From assembly GCF_017377715.1 (NCBI RefSeq), contig NZ_JAFVMF010000001.1:124001-188000 (forward strand): DNA of 64,000 bases, given 5' to 3'. The notes under the pieces were generated by a model. That model saw only the letters and a program-made list of their open reading frames with translations, was not told where the DNA came from and did no database searches. The position numbers and the translations under genes were made by a program. The DNA comes from Acetobacter sacchari. Lineage in GTDB: Bacteria; Pseudomonadota; Alphaproteobacteria; Acetobacterales; Acetobacteraceae. This document shows, piece after piece, positions 27,582-36,725 of this stretch (positions are counted from its first letter, which is position 1; each line of letters begins with the position of its first letter).

Positions 27582-27932
27582 ATGTCCGACTTTTTCAACC
27601 GGGCGGCGGCGGCCCGCGTGCTTTTCCTGTCTCTCGCCGTGGGTGTGGCCGGGATCGTCCTCAGTGACGTCGTTCAGGCCCAGGACGGGCCTCGGGATCA
27701 GAGGACGGAGAGTTTTCGGAGCGCTGACACAAATCGCGATGGACGAATTTCTGAAGAGGAGTTCGAGGCATTCGTGAAAATTCGTCTGGGATCTTCCGGC
27801 GGTATGCGCGCCGTCATGTTCAATCGTCTTACGCCGGACGAACAGAAAGCCCGCCTCGACGAGAAATTCGCGCAAATGGACGTCAACGGCAAAGGGTATC
27901 TGACCCTCGAGGACTGGCGCCCTCAATCCTGA
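27582..27932 (+). CDS. Exported EF-hand protein
   Basis: A 116-residue exported protein with a signal peptide (VLFLSLAVGVAGIVLSDVVQA-QD, cleavage near residue 33). Two EF-hand-like loops follow: DTNRDGRISEEE (about residues 49-60), which has good Ca2+ ligands, and DVNGKGYLTLED (about residues 99-110), also plausible. Such proteins bind Ca2+ in the periplasm with structural or signalling roles. GGAG sits six bases before the ATG. It lies within a run of small exported proteins after the sigma/anti-sigma/sensor trio. Confidence 0.85.
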   Translation: MSDFFNRAAAARVLFLSLAVGVAGIVLSDVVQAQDGPRDQRTESFRSADTNRDGRISEEEFEAFVKIRLGSSGGMRAVMFNRLTPDEQKARLDEKFAQMDVNGKGYLTLEDWRPQS

Positions 27933-27969
27933 AGACAAAACAGAAAAAATTAAATCCTGAGAGGAAGTA

Positions 27970-28332
27970 ATGACTAAAATCTCCCATGCCCTTGGCGCCG
28001 TGGCAAGCATCGTGGCCGCTATCGCGTTTGTGGCTCCGGCGAAGGCTGGTACTGCGACCTATTGGGGGCCGCGCGGCGGCGTGACCACGGTGCACTCGCC
28101 CGGTCCCTATGTACATCCCATGTGGGGATCCTGTTGTTACGCGCCCCTGCGTGGCGCAGCGGCTGTCGCGGCGGGCGTCGCGACCGGTGCGGCGATCCGC
28201 GCAGCGGCGCAGCCTTATCCTTACGGCTACCCTTATCCGGTCTATGTGGCGCCGAGGCCGGTCGTGTATCCTCCGGCGATCATCGTGGCGCCTGCTCCCT
28301 CCTATGTTTACCCGGCGCGTCCGCTGCCATGA
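27970..28332 (+). CDS. Exported Pro/Tyr/Ala-rich protein
   Basis: A 120-residue exported protein. The signal peptide is MTKISHALGAVASIVAAIAF up to VAPAKA-GT. The mature part is low complexity: a GPRGGVTTV stretch, two adjacent Cys (SCCYA), an Ala-rich helix and a Pro-Tyr-Val tail (PYPYGYPYPVYVAPRP). Similar Tyr/Pro tails occur in exported proteins of acid-tolerant bacteria, with no known activity. GAGAGGAAG precedes the ATG. The stop overlaps the ATG of the DUF4410 gene (ATGA), so they are coupled. No enzyme motif is present. Confidence 0.75.
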   Translation: MTKISHALGAVASIVAAIAFVAPAKAGTATYWGPRGGVTTVHSPGPYVHPMWGSCCYAPLRGAAAVAAGVATGAAIRAAAQPYPYGYPYPVYVAPRPVVYPPAIIVAPAPSYVYPARPLP

Positions 28333-28994
28333 CCGCTCTTTTTCGGAAAAACTTTTCCTTGTCATGCTCTGGACGATTTCCGGTAGCCGGGATTGTCCTG
28401 ATTCTTACATCCTGCGCCGGCGCCCACGTCCAGAATCCTGCGACGGTGAACGACGGGCGACCTGTTGCGCCGGTCGCTGTGACCGTGACAACGACCATGC
28501 CCAAGACAACACAGAACGCAGCACGTCTAGACCGCAATATGCAGGCTCTCGCAGCCGGATTGGCGAAACAACTGCAAGAGGCCTGTATTGTCGCATATGT
28601 TGCCGATCCGCCAGAAGCCACGCCTCACCCGAACGGCGATGGACTTGCGCTTGTCGTCGATATTGGCTCGCTTCAGACCGGCAACGCCTGGACGCGAGAA
28701 CTGGTGGGGTTCGGAACAGGTAAAAGCCTCCTGCAATCTCACGTCGTCTTGTATGACGAACGCGGCGCCCAATCGGCGGATCTCCTTGACTTTACCGTCA
28801 GGGCGGATAGCGGCTCGATGCCCGGCGTTATCGCCAGCGCCTGGAATCCGATCGGGCTTGGCGTTCACAGCGCGCGGGCCATCGCAAAGGAGGCGCTGAG
28901 CGACAGTCACGAGGATGCGGACCGGAGCGTAAAGGCAATCGTCAGGAAAATGGTGGAATACTACCGGACGACTGGATGGCTGCCGCCCAGCTGA
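28329..28994 (+). CDS. Second DUF4410-type lipoprotein
   Basis: A 221-residue predicted lipoprotein with lipobox ILTSC (Cys about 29) after a basic and hydrophobic leader. The mature domain has LVVDIGSLQTGNAWTRELVG followed by FGTGKSLLQSHVVLYDERG, matching the DUF4410 block also seen at 24403-25071, so the two flank this locus as paralogues. The start at 28329 overlaps the preceding stop. Function unknown; an outer-membrane or periplasmic accessory role is likely from its export signal. Confidence 0.75.
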   Translation: MTALFRKNFSLSCSGRFPVAGIVLILTSCAGAHVQNPATVNDGRPVAPVAVTVTTTMPKTTQNAARLDRNMQALAAGLAKQLQEACIVAYVADPPEATPHPNGDGLALVVDIGSLQTGNAWTRELVGFGTGKSLLQSHVVLYDERGAQSADLLDFTVRADSGSMPGVIASAWNPIGLGVHSARAIAKEALSDSHEDADRSVKAIVRKMVEYYRTTGWLPPS

Positions 28995-29018
28995 TCGGCA
29001 CAGGAACAACCCTTGAGC

Positions 29019-29039
29019 ACTCCCCCTCAGGGGTGTTTT
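29019..29039 (+). terminator. Weak rho-independent terminator after DUF4410 gene
   Basis: ACTCCCC and GGGGTGT pair with one T-T mismatch around a CTCA loop and are followed directly by TTTT. It lies about 25 bases after the DUF4410 stop. Confidence 0.45.
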
Positions 29040-29550
29040 GCACGCCGACTTATCCGATGTGATTGGCGTTTCGTTTGTGTGTATTTCTCGACCTGAGCAA
29101 ATTAAGGTCAGCCTGTCCCAAATGCGGAAAACAAAGCGGTTTTGACTCGGTATGCGCTTTCCGCAAGTGGAACTATCGCCCGCCAGATATGGTTTCCGTC
29201 AGTGTGTAGAAACTTTCTCCATTGCCGGATTTAGCGAGCACCGGGGATGTGACAGCGTATCGCGTCACGCTTTGTGGTGTTGAAACATCCTGTTACCCTT
29301 GGTTGTTTCGAGGTCTTGGAAAAAATTTTACCGAAAAACGAAATGCCAAAAATTCTCTGATATATTTCCTTCAGAGAACGTTTCTTGACGTTATTTGGAA
29401 ATAATAATGACAAAACTCTATAATATCTTGCGATATTTTTCACTATAAATCGGTCCGAGTAAAATATCCGGGAGGTATTGCAGAAAAACTGGTCGAAACC
29501 GAAGAAGCTTCACAGGTAAACTTAACGCCTGCGCGCGCGATCGGAATGCC

Positions 29551-29577
29551 AAAAAATCGGTCCCGCCCGTTTTTTTT
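29551..29577. terminator. A/T-flanked hairpin, possible bidirectional terminator
   Basis: AAAAAA-T-CGG pairs with CCG-TTTTTT around a TCCCGC loop (one bulged base), giving a U tract in both directions. It lies about 60 bases beyond the folD stop and faces the DUF4410 transcript from the other side. Confidence 0.45.
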
Positions 29578-29639
29578 AGTGCGAATGAGGGCCCCGGATT
29601 CCGACAGGTAATGCCCCCCCGCTTCAGCGCCCAAAACTC

Positions 29640-30608
29640 TTAGAAGACGTCGGGCGACGCCACGGACATCTTCGCCGCCGTCAACGTATTACGAAGCAGG
29701 CACGCGATCGTCATCGGCCCGACGCCGCCCGGCACAGGGGTGATCCGGCCAGCGACTGGCGCCACTTCGTCGAACGCGACGTCGCCAACCAGCTTCGTCT
29801 TCCCGGAGTCCGTTGGAATGCGCGTAATGCCGACGTCGATAACTGTCGCACCGGGTTTCACCCAGTCTTTCGTCACGAGCGCACGATGGCCGGTCGCGAC
29901 GACCAGAATGTCCGCCGTGCGCGCCAGCGCCTGCGGGTCGACCGTATCGATATGGGCGACGGAAACCGTGCAGCCCTCGTTCAGCAACAGCAACGCCATC
30001 GGTTTGCCGACCAGATTCGATGCGCCGACGACAACGGCGTTCAGGCCGCGTAATTTCCCGACGGCAGATTTCAGCAGCATCATGCAGCCCAGAGGGGTGC
30101 AGGGGACCAGTCCGGGCAGTCCCAGCGCCAGCCGCCCGGCGTTCACCTCGCCCAGCCCGTCTACATCCTTCTCCGGCGCGATCGCATTGGTCACGCGTCT
30201 GGCGTCGACTCCCGCGGGCAAAGGCAATTGCACGAGTATGCCGTGAATCTCGGGGTCGCGATTCAACCGATCAACCAGCGTCAGCAACGCGGCTTCGGAC
30301 GTCGTTTCCGGCAACATGTGCATGAATGAGCGCATACCGGCGCGATGCGTCTGCAGCGCCTTGTTGCGCACGTAAACTTCGCTGGCGGGATCGTTGCCGA
30401 CCAGAACCACAGCCAGTCCAGGGGTGACGCCGTGCTCTGCGTGGAAGGCGCGAACCTGCTCGGCAGTCTCCCTCGTCAGCGCCGTGGCGAACGCTTTGCC
30501 ATCTATCAGTTTCTCACGGCCTGCCGCGGCGCTGCCGGAGGCGCCGCCCTCGGGATGCTCCGCAGCCTTGCGGGCGTGGGGAAATTCGGGCGAACTGAAA
30601 TCGGACAT
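29640..30608 (-). CDS. folD: Methylene-THF dehydrogenase / cyclohydrolase
   Basis: A 322-residue FolD, which oxidises 5,10-methylene-THF to methenyl-THF with NADP+ and hydrolyses it to 10-formyl-THF. Motifs: [14 protein letters not shown] with the catalytic Lys, [36 protein letters not shown], the nucleotide-binding [18 protein letters not shown] and the C-terminal [15 protein letters not shown]. It has an unusual extension of about 35 residues ([20 protein letters not shown]) before the family N-terminus, so a start nearer to [10 protein letters not shown] is possible, although the ATG at 30608 is the best visible. Divergent from the threonine aldolase 60 bases away. Confidence 0.95.
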   Translation of the reverse strand: MSDFSSPEFPHARKAAEHPEGGASGSAAAGREKLIDGKAFATALTRETAEQVRAFHAEHGVTPGLAVVLVGNDPASEVYVRNKALQTHRAGMRSFMHMLPETTSEAALLTLVDRLNRDPEIHGILVQLPLPAGVDARRVTNAIAPEKDVDGLGEVNAGRLALGLPGLVPCTPLGCMMLLKSAVGKLRGLNAVVVGASNLVGKPMALLLLNEGCTVSVAHIDTVDPQALARTADILVVATGHRALVTKDWVKPGATVIDVGITRIPTDSGKTKLVGDVAFDEVAPVAGRITPVPGGVGPMTIACLLRNTLTAAKMSVASPDVF

Positions 30609-30668
30609 GGTCTGGTTTTCGCTCAGGCGGCAGGTCATGGAAATGGAACGGACAAGCGGAAGCGCGAG

Positions 30669-31796
30669 ATGGAACAGAACACCGGCGAACAGATATCCGC
30701 CAACGCCCCGGCCCCAGACGCACAGGCTGCCCGTCAGGCTGGGGAACACATACGCAAGAACTTCGCCAGCGACAACGTCGCGCCGGTTTGTCCGGAAATT
30801 CTGGCGGCGATCAACGAGGCCAATGTGGGGGCCACGCCCTCTTACGGCGCAGACCCCTGGACCACGCGTCTGAAGGCCCGGGTTGCGGAGATTTTCGAAA
30901 CCGACGCGGCCGTCTTTCCTGTGACCACGGGAACGGCGAGCAACGGGCTCGCCCTGTCCGCTCTATGTCCGCCCTGGGGCGCCGTGTTGTGCGACGAGAG
31001 CGCACATATCGACAACGAGGAATGCGGCGCGCCAGAGTTTTACACGCATGGCGCCAAGCTGCGTCCGCTCCCTTCCGCTGACGGTCGCATCGATCCGGCG
31101 TTGCTTGCGCGTGCGCTCAATGGACACGCGGACAGGGGTTTCCATCTAAGCAAGCTCTCAGCTCTCAGCGTCACGCAGGCCACGGAATGGGGAGCCACAT
31201 ACTCACTGGAGCACCTGCGCGAAGTCACCGATCTGGCGCGGGGAGCGGGCCTTGGCGTGCATATGGACGGCGCGCGCTTCTCGAACGCGCTGGCGCATCT
31301 CGGTTGCTCGCCCGCCGATATGACGTGGCGCGCGGGCGTCGATATCCTCTCGCTGGGCGCCACAAAAAACGGAGCTCTGGCGGCTGAAGCGCTCATCGTC
31401 TTCGATCCCGCTCGGGCAGTGGAGATGGAGCGGCGGATCAAGCGCGCTGGCCATGTCTGGTCGAAGCAGCGTTTCCTCAGCGCGCAGTTGCTCGCATGGT
31501 TCGCCGACGATCTGTGGCTGCGCAACGCCCGCAACGCCAACGAGATGGCCTCGCGCCTGGCGCGAGGCCTGTTGCGCCAGCCCGGCGCGACGCTGCCCTA
31601 TGCGATCGAGAGCAACGAGGTGTTCGTCGTATTGCCTGAGCCCCTTGTTCAGGGGCTGGAGCAGGCCGGATACGATTTTTATCGCTGGACGACGCCGCCG
31701 GGCGTCGAAGGCGTGCTGATCCGGCTGGTCACGCGTTACGACACGACGCCGGACGATATTGACGGGTTGCTGGCCTCTCTGTCCGCCGTAGCATAG
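30669..31796 (+). CDS. ltaE: Low-specificity L-threonine aldolase
   Basis: A 375-residue PLP enzyme of the beta-eliminating lyase/threonine aldolase family, cleaving threonine to glycine and acetaldehyde. Seen: [52 protein letters not shown], the Asp that holds the PLP ring in [11 protein letters not shown], and the PLP-binding Lys in [15 protein letters not shown]. Start at ATG 30669, after GGAAGCG. Glycine from this enzyme feeds one-carbon folate metabolism, in keeping with its divergent partner folD; a shared regulatory region of 60 bases separates them. Bacterial homologues often act as broad beta-hydroxy amino-acid aldolases. Confidence 0.9.
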   Translation: MEQNTGEQISANAPAPDAQAARQAGEHIRKNFASDNVAPVCPEILAAINEANVGATPSYGADPWTTRLKARVAEIFETDAAVFPVTTGTASNGLALSALCPPWGAVLCDESAHIDNEECGAPEFYTHGAKLRPLPSADGRIDPALLARALNGHADRGFHLSKLSALSVTQATEWGATYSLEHLREVTDLARGAGLGVHMDGARFSNALAHLGCSPADMTWRAGVDILSLGATKNGALAAEALIVFDPARAVEMERRIKRAGHVWSKQRFLSAQLLAWFADDLWLRNARNANEMASRLARGLLRQPGATLPYAIESNEVFVVLPEPLVQGLEQAGYDFYRWTTPPGVEGVLIRLVTRYDTTPDDIDGLLASLSAVA

Positions 31797-32529
31797 CGAC
31801 AGGCCGCGCCGCAGCTTGGCTGCCGAGGTGGGGGACCCGCAACACGCTGGGGCGCCGCCCGTCAGCGGAGGCTGCATTGCTACGGGGCGCATGTGTGTTG
31901 CGTAATGAAAAAGAGATTTTATTTGTAAGCCAATATCGAAGTGCTTTTTCACAATACTGTTCGTCCTTCGATGTTTTGACTTCGCAAATTGAAAACGGTC
32001 TGCTTTGTCTCTAAATCCGTGAGTCCACAGATATTTTATGAACTTTGAGGCTGCACCTCACATGAAACGTGGCGCCGCGTAATTTCGATACGTCTGACGC
32101 CTGCTCGGGTGGATTATCTTGCGGAGGTGGCCCGGTGGTCTTCGCTGTGTGTCCACAAAGGTATGCTTCGGTGGACATCCGATTGGCCGATATTTTTCAG
32201 AATTTCTGTTTCTTATTTATCAGTCGGAACAGGCATCGGGCGGCGGCGTTGTCGGCCGTAGATCACGTTCGTGAGACCGATCGAGAATACCGCGCTGCGA
32301 GCACGCTGCGGGTTCACACCACAGACGCGATCATAGATAAATTACTGTAATTGTGGAAAATTTATCGCGTTGGCGACTGCTGTCGTCGCTACGTCATCCC
32401 CCATTCTAGGGGCGAGTTTGTGGCGAAAAGCGGCGTAAACGCCCGGCCCCATATACTTGAGTATAATCGATCCCTGTCAATTTCGCAGCTAACGGTTCAG
32501 GTGCTTGAATACATTTGGGGGATTGACCC
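31797..32529. other. Intergenic region before oxalate decarboxylase
   Basis: About 730 bases, GC-rich at the left and AT-richer from 31900 onward. It must include the promoter of the oxalate decarboxylase gene. A frame at 32069-32350 was read and looked like no known protein. No repeats or insertion-sequence ends were recognised. Confidence 0.4.
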
Positions 32530-33768
32530 ATGGATCCTTTACAGCGTCGCGGTTTCCTGTCCGCCGCCAGTTTGCTCGGTGTGGCGGGCGTCGCCAACGC
32601 CGCCACTTTCGGGAATCCCGATCGTCCACTGGAAGGTAAAATCAACGCCAAAACGGCGTCGAGCCTGTCCGATCCGGGGCCTGTGAACCCGGCTCTCGCG
32701 TCGCAATTCCCGTCGTTTCAGAATCCCCCCGCGACGGACGTCAACGGCATGCCCCTGTTCTGGGCGTCGTTCAACAACGCACACAGACGCTACCAGAATG
32801 GCGGATGGGCGCGCGAGGTGACGCAGGAAGATTTCGCGATTTCGGAAGACATATCCGGAGTGAATATGCGCCTCAGTGCGGGTGGCATTCGCGAAATGCA
32901 TTGGCATCAGCAGGCCGAATGGGCGTTCATGATCGCCGGAAAATGCCGCATCACCACTCTGGACGAGCAGGGTCGGCCCAGCGTCGAGGACGTCGAGCAA
33001 GGCGATATCTGGTATTTTCCGCCCGGCCTCCCGCATTCTCTGCAAGGGTTAGGGCCAGACGGCGCTGAATTCGTTCTTGCCTTCGATAACGGCATGTCGT
33101 CCGAGTTCAATACATTGCTGTTGACCGACTGGGTGGCGCATACGCCGCCGGAAGTTCTGGCGAAAAATTTCGGTGTGCCAGCAGACACCTTCAAAAATAT
33201 TCCGCTCGATAATCTTTGGATTTTCCAGGGGGACGTTCCCGGCGATCTTGCGACTGACCAGAAGAACTCTCGCGTTCAGCCGGGCGCACAGAAGGTTATC
33301 TATCGCCTGTCGCGCTCCAAGCCGGTTGCGCTGAGCAATGGCGGACAAGCGCAGATTGTCGATAGCCGCAATTTTCCGATTTCGAAGACGATCGCGTCGG
33401 CTCTGGAAACCATAAAGCCCGGAGCTCTGCGAGAGATGCATTGGCACCCCAATGCGGATGAATGGGCGCTCGTCCTGAAGGGGAAGGCGAGGGTGACCGT
33501 GTTCAACACGGGGCCGCGTGCTCAGACGACCGACTTCAATCCGGGAGATATATGGTACATAAAGAAAAGCTTGGGACATTATATAGAAAATACTGGAAAC
33601 GAAGACTTTGTTGTTTTGACTGTCTTCAAATCGGATCGCTTCGCCGAGGTCACCTTGACCGACTGGTTGACACATGTTCCGCCGGAAATGGTCGCCCAGA
33701 CGCTCAACCTACCTTTGGATGTGATCAAGCGCTTCCCGACGAACAAGCCTGACTTCATGCCTATCTGA
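32530..33768 (+). CDS. oxdC: Tat-exported oxalate decarboxylase (bicupin)
   Basis: A 412-residue bicupin. The N-terminus has a twin-arginine signal (QRRGFLSAAS). Cupin 1 metal ligands: REMHWHQQAEW (His 124, His 126, Glu 130) and LPHSL (His 169). Cupin 2: REMHWHPNADEW (His 304, His 306, Glu 311) and LGHYIEN (His 350). The lid loop after cupin 1 reads SSEFNTLLLTDW and keeps the Glu (Glu 192) that marks decarboxylase rather than oxidase activity in the Bacillus OxdC family. The predicted product is a Mn-dependent enzyme turning oxalate into formate and CO2 outside the cytoplasm. It stands alone, with no formate dehydrogenase beside it. Confidence 0.92.
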   Translation: MDPLQRRGFLSAASLLGVAGVANAATFGNPDRPLEGKINAKTASSLSDPGPVNPALASQFPSFQNPPATDVNGMPLFWASFNNAHRRYQNGGWAREVTQEDFAISEDISGVNMRLSAGGIREMHWHQQAEWAFMIAGKCRITTLDEQGRPSVEDVEQGDIWYFPPGLPHSLQGLGPDGAEFVLAFDNGMSSEFNTLLLTDWVAHTPPEVLAKNFGVPADTFKNIPLDNLWIFQGDVPGDLATDQKNSRVQPGAQKVIYRLSRSKPVALSNGGQAQIVDSRNFPISKTIASALETIKPGALREMHWHPNADEWALVLKGKARVTVFNTGPRAQTTDFNPGDIWYIKKSLGHYIENTGNEDFVVLTVFKSDRFAEVTLTDWLTHVPPEMVAQTLNLPLDVIKRFPTNKPDFMPI

Positions 33769-33811
33769 GCGGAAGGGCTTCGCGTCCTGAGTAGTGAGCA
33801 TTACATCACAG

Positions 33812-33842
33812 CGCTCTGTGGAAACTCTGTTTTCACAGAGCG
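33812..33842. terminator. Long stable hairpin at convergent gene ends
   Basis: CGCTCTGTGGAAA and TTTTCACAGAGCG form a 13-bp stem (one G-T pair) with a 5-base loop, 44 bases after the oxalate decarboxylase stop. There is no U tract, so it may act as an mRNA 3'-end stabiliser or a factor-assisted terminator. Confidence 0.5.
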
Positions 33843-34013
33843 GGAGACAGCTACTGGCTCCCATCCCACATGTTTGTTGCGAGGCGTCACGCGGCTGAGA
33901 AGAAAAATCTATCCCGCTGCACCTCGTGTCGCAAAAACCTTTTGTCTTGTTCTGGGCGCAAAGCATTATCTGACCACGCTGATCCGTGGACGATGCTGTG
34001 CTCTGGCCGAGCG

Positions 34014-34050
34014 AGAAAAATGCCCGACTGGCAACCGCGTCCAGTCAGGC
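34014..34050 (-). terminator. Rho-independent terminator of siderophore receptor gene
   Basis: On the minus strand GCCTGACTGG pairs with CCAGTCGGGC (10 bp, one G-U pair) around a 9-base loop and is followed by ATTTTTC. It begins 21 bases after the receptor stop codon. Confidence 0.8.
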
Positions 34051-34070
34051 GGGCTTCGAAAATGATGGCT

Positions 34071-36284
34071 TCACCACGTGAATCCGATAGTGGCCTGCGC
34101 GTTCCGCCGTTCGCCGTAGTAGCAGAACTCCTGCCCGTAAGAGGCGTAGGCCAAGCAGTTCGAGACAAACCGTTTGTCAAAAATATTGCGGACGCTTGCG
34201 CCGACAGTCCACCCTCGCAGCGAGCGGGACAGATTCGACAGATCGTAACGTAGCGATCCGTCGAACAGGGCATATTGCGGAACCCAGACGCTTCCGTAAG
34301 TCGCTTCGCCGCCATAGGCTTTAGAGGTGTAACGCATGCCGGCGCCAAACCCCAGCCCCTTTGCTGGGCCGGATGGCATGGTGTAGAACGCGAACAACGA
34401 CGCGTTGCCCTTGCCAGATTGGATCAGAGGTTTTCCCGTTGAATCGTCGCGAACCTTCTGAACGCTCACAGCGGCCGTGATTAACAGGTTCTTGTAGAGA
34501 TCCGCGTGGGCTTCGAATTCGAAACCATCGGAATGAACCTTCCCGCTCTCGGTGCTGTAACCAAGGTTGCCGACGGCGACGAGAACATTGGTCTGCTCGA
34601 TGTGAAATCCCGCCGCCGTCAAGAGAACCTGCGTTCCGGGAATCTGATACTTGACGCCGCCTTCAAGTTGCTTGCCGATTGACGGGTCGGCCTGACGGAG
34701 CGTGGCTCCGCCGTCGTTAGAAACCAGCCCTGATTGTGGCTGGAAGGATGTTGAATAGCTGATGTAGGGAGAAAGACCGAAATTGAAATGATAGAGACCT
34801 GACGCACGCCACGTGATCTGACTCGGGCTTTCGCGAGTATCTGATCCTGAAAGATGCTCTATCTGCCGGGAGCGGTACCAGTCGTTTCGCAGACTCCCTG
34901 TCAGGATGAGGTTACGCCAGTGAATCTCGTCCTGACCATAAGCGCCGATCTGATGTGAATCAGCCGTGTAACGTGCGCCGACCTGTTGGGCCGGGAAAAC
35001 CATGTGGTAATCCGGATGCAGCACGTTCAGATCAGGGGCGTCTCCGGACGTATAAGTTTCGGAGGCGCTTTGCCACATATAGTCGAAGCCGAACATCATA
35101 GTGTGCGTCAGGGGGCCGGTGCGCACATGACCTTTGAACTGGCTGTCGAACGCCAGATTGTGGACGTGTTCGTTCGTACCATAGGCGTATCTGGGAACGG
35201 TGTCCGGGGTGTCATAATATCCGGCGTCATAGACACTGCGGTTGATGACTTTGATATCGTCGTAGCGTCCACGCGAACTGAAGCTCCACGCGTCGTTGAA
35301 TCGGTGATTGAAGATATACGTAAAGGAGCCGTGCTTGCGGTTGAATTTTTCTACGCCGACGTCTCCGTCATAGAAGTTGCGCGGCAGATAGCCGAAGGAC
35401 GCCCGCTTGAGCGACCCGACCAGCGGTACGCCGCCATACGTGCCGCTTTCGGGGTCGTATTGGTAATTCCCCAGCAGTGTCAGCGTGGTTGGCCCGTCGC
35501 CGCCAAACGTGAAAGCCGGGCTGATGGAAAAACGACGGCTTCCTGTTTTGGACAACTGGGTGTGCTGTCCGTTCACCGTTCCATAAAGCCGGTAGCGTAC
35601 AAAGCCGTTATCGGTAGCGTAGCCCCCCACGTCGGCGTCGACGCGATAGAGGTCGAACATGCCGCCAGTGGCGTTTACGCCGCCATAAAACCGCTGGTCC
35701 GTCGGAAGCTTGCTCGATAGCGCGGCCAAACCGCCGGGGCTGGACTGTCCATAGAGCGCAGAGGCCGGTCCCTTGAGAATCTCCACACGATCGAGACGAG
35801 ACGTATCGGTTTGAGCAACCGCATAACCCGTCGGACTGTCCTGCAGCTTCAGTCCGTCGAGAAAACTGGGTATGCTGAAGCCACGTAACAGGTATTGATC
35901 GTAACGCGTGCCGATGCCGCCGCGCAGATCCGGGGTGATTCCCGCCGCGTAACGCACGGCCTGATTGAGGGACAGGACGCCCCGCACATCCATCTCATCA
36001 CGAGAGATGACAGTTACGGACTGTGCTGTGTCTACGAGGGGAGTGTCCGTCTTGGTGGCGGAGGACGCGACAGTAGCGGACCTTTTTCCACGGATTTTTA
36101 CCTGTTCGACTGTCGTCGCCTGAGCGCCGGACGTTGTAGGCTTTCGCGCGGACTTTCCGCCGTCGGCGGTCGTTTTTGTTACAGGCAGCGGTGATTTCTG
36201 GTCCGCAGCACGAACCTTGCCGCCTACGCACAGCGACAGGGAGATGAGAAAAAGAACTCGTGCGCGGTGTCCGCCGGATATCAT
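34071..36284 (-). CDS. TonB-dependent ferric-siderophore receptor (FhuA-like)
   Basis: A 737-residue outer-membrane receptor. Signal peptide at residues 1-26 (LFLISLSLCVGGKVRA-AD). The plug follows with TPLVDTAQSVTVISRDEM, QYLLRGFSIPSFLDGLKLQD and RLDRVEILKGPASALYGQSSPGG, which is the siderophore-receptor signature. The barrel ends with a typical FhuA-like region, FDKRFVSNCLAYASYGQEFC and YYGERR, closing in the aromatic W. It should import a hydroxamate-type Fe(III) siderophore with TonB-ExbBD. A Fur-like palindrome lies about 40 bases upstream, which supports iron control. No ABC importer genes are adjacent. Confidence 0.93.
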   Translation of the reverse strand: MISGGHRARVLFLISLSLCVGGKVRAADQKSPLPVTKTTADGGKSARKPTTSGAQATTVEQVKIRGKRSATVASSATKTDTPLVDTAQSVTVISRDEMDVRGVLSLNQAVRYAAGITPDLRGGIGTRYDQYLLRGFSIPSFLDGLKLQDSPTGYAVAQTDTSRLDRVEILKGPASALYGQSSPGGLAALSSKLPTDQRFYGGVNATGGMFDLYRVDADVGGYATDNGFVRYRLYGTVNGQHTQLSKTGSRRFSISPAFTFGGDGPTTLTLLGNYQYDPESGTYGGVPLVGSLKRASFGYLPRNFYDGDVGVEKFNRKHGSFTYIFNHRFNDAWSFSSRGRYDDIKVINRSVYDAGYYDTPDTVPRYAYGTNEHVHNLAFDSQFKGHVRTGPLTHTMMFGFDYMWQSASETYTSGDAPDLNVLHPDYHMVFPAQQVGARYTADSHQIGAYGQDEIHWRNLILTGSLRNDWYRSRQIEHLSGSDTRESPSQITWRASGLYHFNFGLSPYISYSTSFQPQSGLVSNDGGATLRQADPSIGKQLEGGVKYQIPGTQVLLTAAGFHIEQTNVLVAVGNLGYSTESGKVHSDGFEFEAHADLYKNLLITAAVSVQKVRDDSTGKPLIQSGKGNASLFAFYTMPSGPAKGLGFGAGMRYTSKAYGGEATYGSVWVPQYALFDGSLRYDLSNLSRSLRGWTVGASVRNIFDKRFVSNCLAYASYGQEFCYYGERRNAQATIGFTW

Positions 36285-36725
36285 GACTGGCTCCTGCCTG
36301 ATTTCGCAGGGGTTCTAACGATAGTGCGAGTCATTTGCAATACGTGCGCAACTAAAGCGATATGAGGCTTACGATTTGTGGCCTGGAAGCGTCACGCGAA
36401 CAGATTTGGCTGATTACGTGAGTGAAAAATCTCGACGTTGTAAGAAGTTCGCTCCTTAGCTTGGAGCCCGCGGGTTTGGGTCAAGAGCTCCGTCGTAACG
36501 GACGATGCGTGGGGTCCATGCGTAGCCATCAAAAGGGGAATCCAGAAAAAATTTTCCGAAAACCTGAATTGGAGCCTAGCCTTTCGATTAGCGGTGCCGG
36601 ATTTGCTCAGGGCGGCCGATGAATTGGCCTGATGAATCGATTTTCGGTTTTTTGTTAAAAAAAGTATCTGATCACGCTGCGTATTATGGCGTCGATATCG
36701 CCGTCGAGTATTACAGGCGATGACT
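36285..36725. other. Intergenic region upstream of siderophore receptor
   Basis: About 440 bases that separate the DUF1266 gene 3' end from the receptor start, both on the minus strand. It holds the receptor promoter and a Fur-like palindrome. Otherwise nothing recognised. Confidence 0.45.
36325..36339. promoter_or_regulatory. Candidate Fur box
   Basis: TGCGAGTCATTTGCA, an imperfect 15-base palindrome (outer TGC/GCA exact), 41-55 bases upstream of the siderophore receptor ATG. It resembles the TGCRAATGAYTCGCA-like Fur sites recalled for several alphaproteobacterial lineages. Confidence 0.5.

Larger units (their letters stand above)
28995..29639. other. Intergenic region with two candidate terminators
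   Basis: About 645 bases between the convergent DUF4410 and folD genes. It contains a candidate terminator just after the DUF4410 stop and an A/T-flanked hairpin before the folD 3' end. The AT-rich middle (29280-29460) carries short frames that do not resemble proteins. Confidence 0.45.
33769..34070. other. Convergent intergenic region with two hairpins
   Basis: About 300 bases between the convergent oxalate decarboxylase and siderophore receptor genes. It holds a long 13-bp hairpin (33808-33846 region) and a good U-tract terminator for the receptor gene. No gene is seen. Confidence 0.55.
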
